Source: Pusillimonas sp. T2
GTDB lineage: Bacteria; Pseudomonadota; Gammaproteobacteria; Burkholderiales; Burkholderiaceae_B
Length of the DNA: 64,000 bases
NCBI RefSeq assembly: GCF_002236805.1
Contig: NZ_NIQA01000001.1
Span: 62,001 to 126,000, forward strand
Direction: 5' to 3'
Shown: piece after piece, positions 63,944-64,000 of the stretch
Numbering within the stretch: the stretch's first letter is position 1
How the letters are laid out: every line of letters begins with the position of its first letter
Notes under the pieces: generated by a model
Told to the model about the DNA's origin: nothing
What the model saw: the letters and a program-made list of their open reading frames with translations, nothing else
Database searches by the model: none
Made by a program: the position numbers and the translations under genes

Positions 63944-64000
63944 ATGCTCTACGACTTGCACGAATTTCAGCGCGCTTTTTTAAACCCGCTGGCTGCGTTT
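63944..64000 (+). CDS. phaZ: Start of an intracellular polyhydroxybutyrate depolymerase (partial)
   Basis: Nineteen codons from ATG 63944 to the window edge read 'MLYDLHEFQRAFLNPLAAF', close to the usual N-terminus of Burkholderiales intracellular PHB depolymerase (MLYQLHExQRxFLxPLxAW). That enzyme degrades stored polyhydroxybutyrate. The match is short but distinctive; the gene runs off the right edge. Confidence 0.7.
   Translation, partial: MLYDLHEFQRAFLNPLAAF

Overview
The window is a moderately GC-rich, gene-dense stretch of chromosome. It most resembles a betaproteobacterium of the order Burkholderiales, probably family Alcaligenaceae (relatives of Bordetella, Pusillimonas or Advenella). 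This rests on gene content and order: holA-proA, kdsA-pyrG, lptF/pepA-holC, recO-era-rnc-lepB-lepA, mucD-rseB-rseA-rpoE, fabF-acpP-fabG-fabD-fabH-plsX-rpmF-yceD, and rluC/rne. It is an inference from synteny and protein character; no database was searched. I found no tRNA or rRNA gene, insertion sequence, prophage, CRISPR array or replication origin. Most of the window is core genome.

Layout. 1-8500 (+): an lptE-like tail, holA, proA, hemJ, an RlmL-type rRNA methyltransferase, a small basic protein with an operator-rich promoter, an RDD membrane protein, a decayed acyl-CoA-synthetase-like protein, a gamma carbonic anhydrase and hslO. 8567-9760 (+): an orphan TadE-like protein whose 3' end runs antisense into ftsB. 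9643-19032 (-): ftsB, eno, a beta-CASP nuclease, kdsA-pyrG, an aminopeptidase P, a two-subunit CoA-transferase and a thioesterase. 19198-25608: ETF-ubiquinone oxidoreductase (+), acs with a coupled MFS permease and a GlcG-like gene (-), and an NlpC/P60 lipoprotein (+). 25619-28170 (-): an apparently Fur-controlled DUF2325 protein, cysB and lptF. 28225-31040 (+): pepA, holC and a Bax-inhibitor-1 family protein.

30972-47157 (-) is one long co-directional region. Read in the direction of transcription it holds yceD, rpmF, plsX, fabH, fabD, fabG, acpP and fabF (phospholipid and fatty-acid synthesis), a YgfX-like protein, rpoE-rseA-rseB-mucD (envelope stress), a terminator, then lepA-lepB-rnc-era-recO and a PIN-domain protein. 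Many junctions overlap by 1-8 bases, which suggests translational coupling.

47373-64000: maf and an RsmI-like methyltransferase (+), msrPQ, a HAD phosphatase and rluC (-), rne (+) behind a long structured leader, then accD, trpA, trpB, relA, ridA and pncB (-), and finally fdxA, an fpr-type reductase and the first 19 codons of a PHB depolymerase (+).

No clear new multi-gene system is visible. The best candidates for a second look are the Fur-box DUF2325 gene, the small protein with stacked palindromes over its promoter, the ANL-type protein that has lost its phosphate loop and C-terminal domain, the compact RecO coupled to an antitoxin-less PIN protein, the permease coupled to acetyl-CoA synthetase, and the TadE-like orphan overlapping ftsB.
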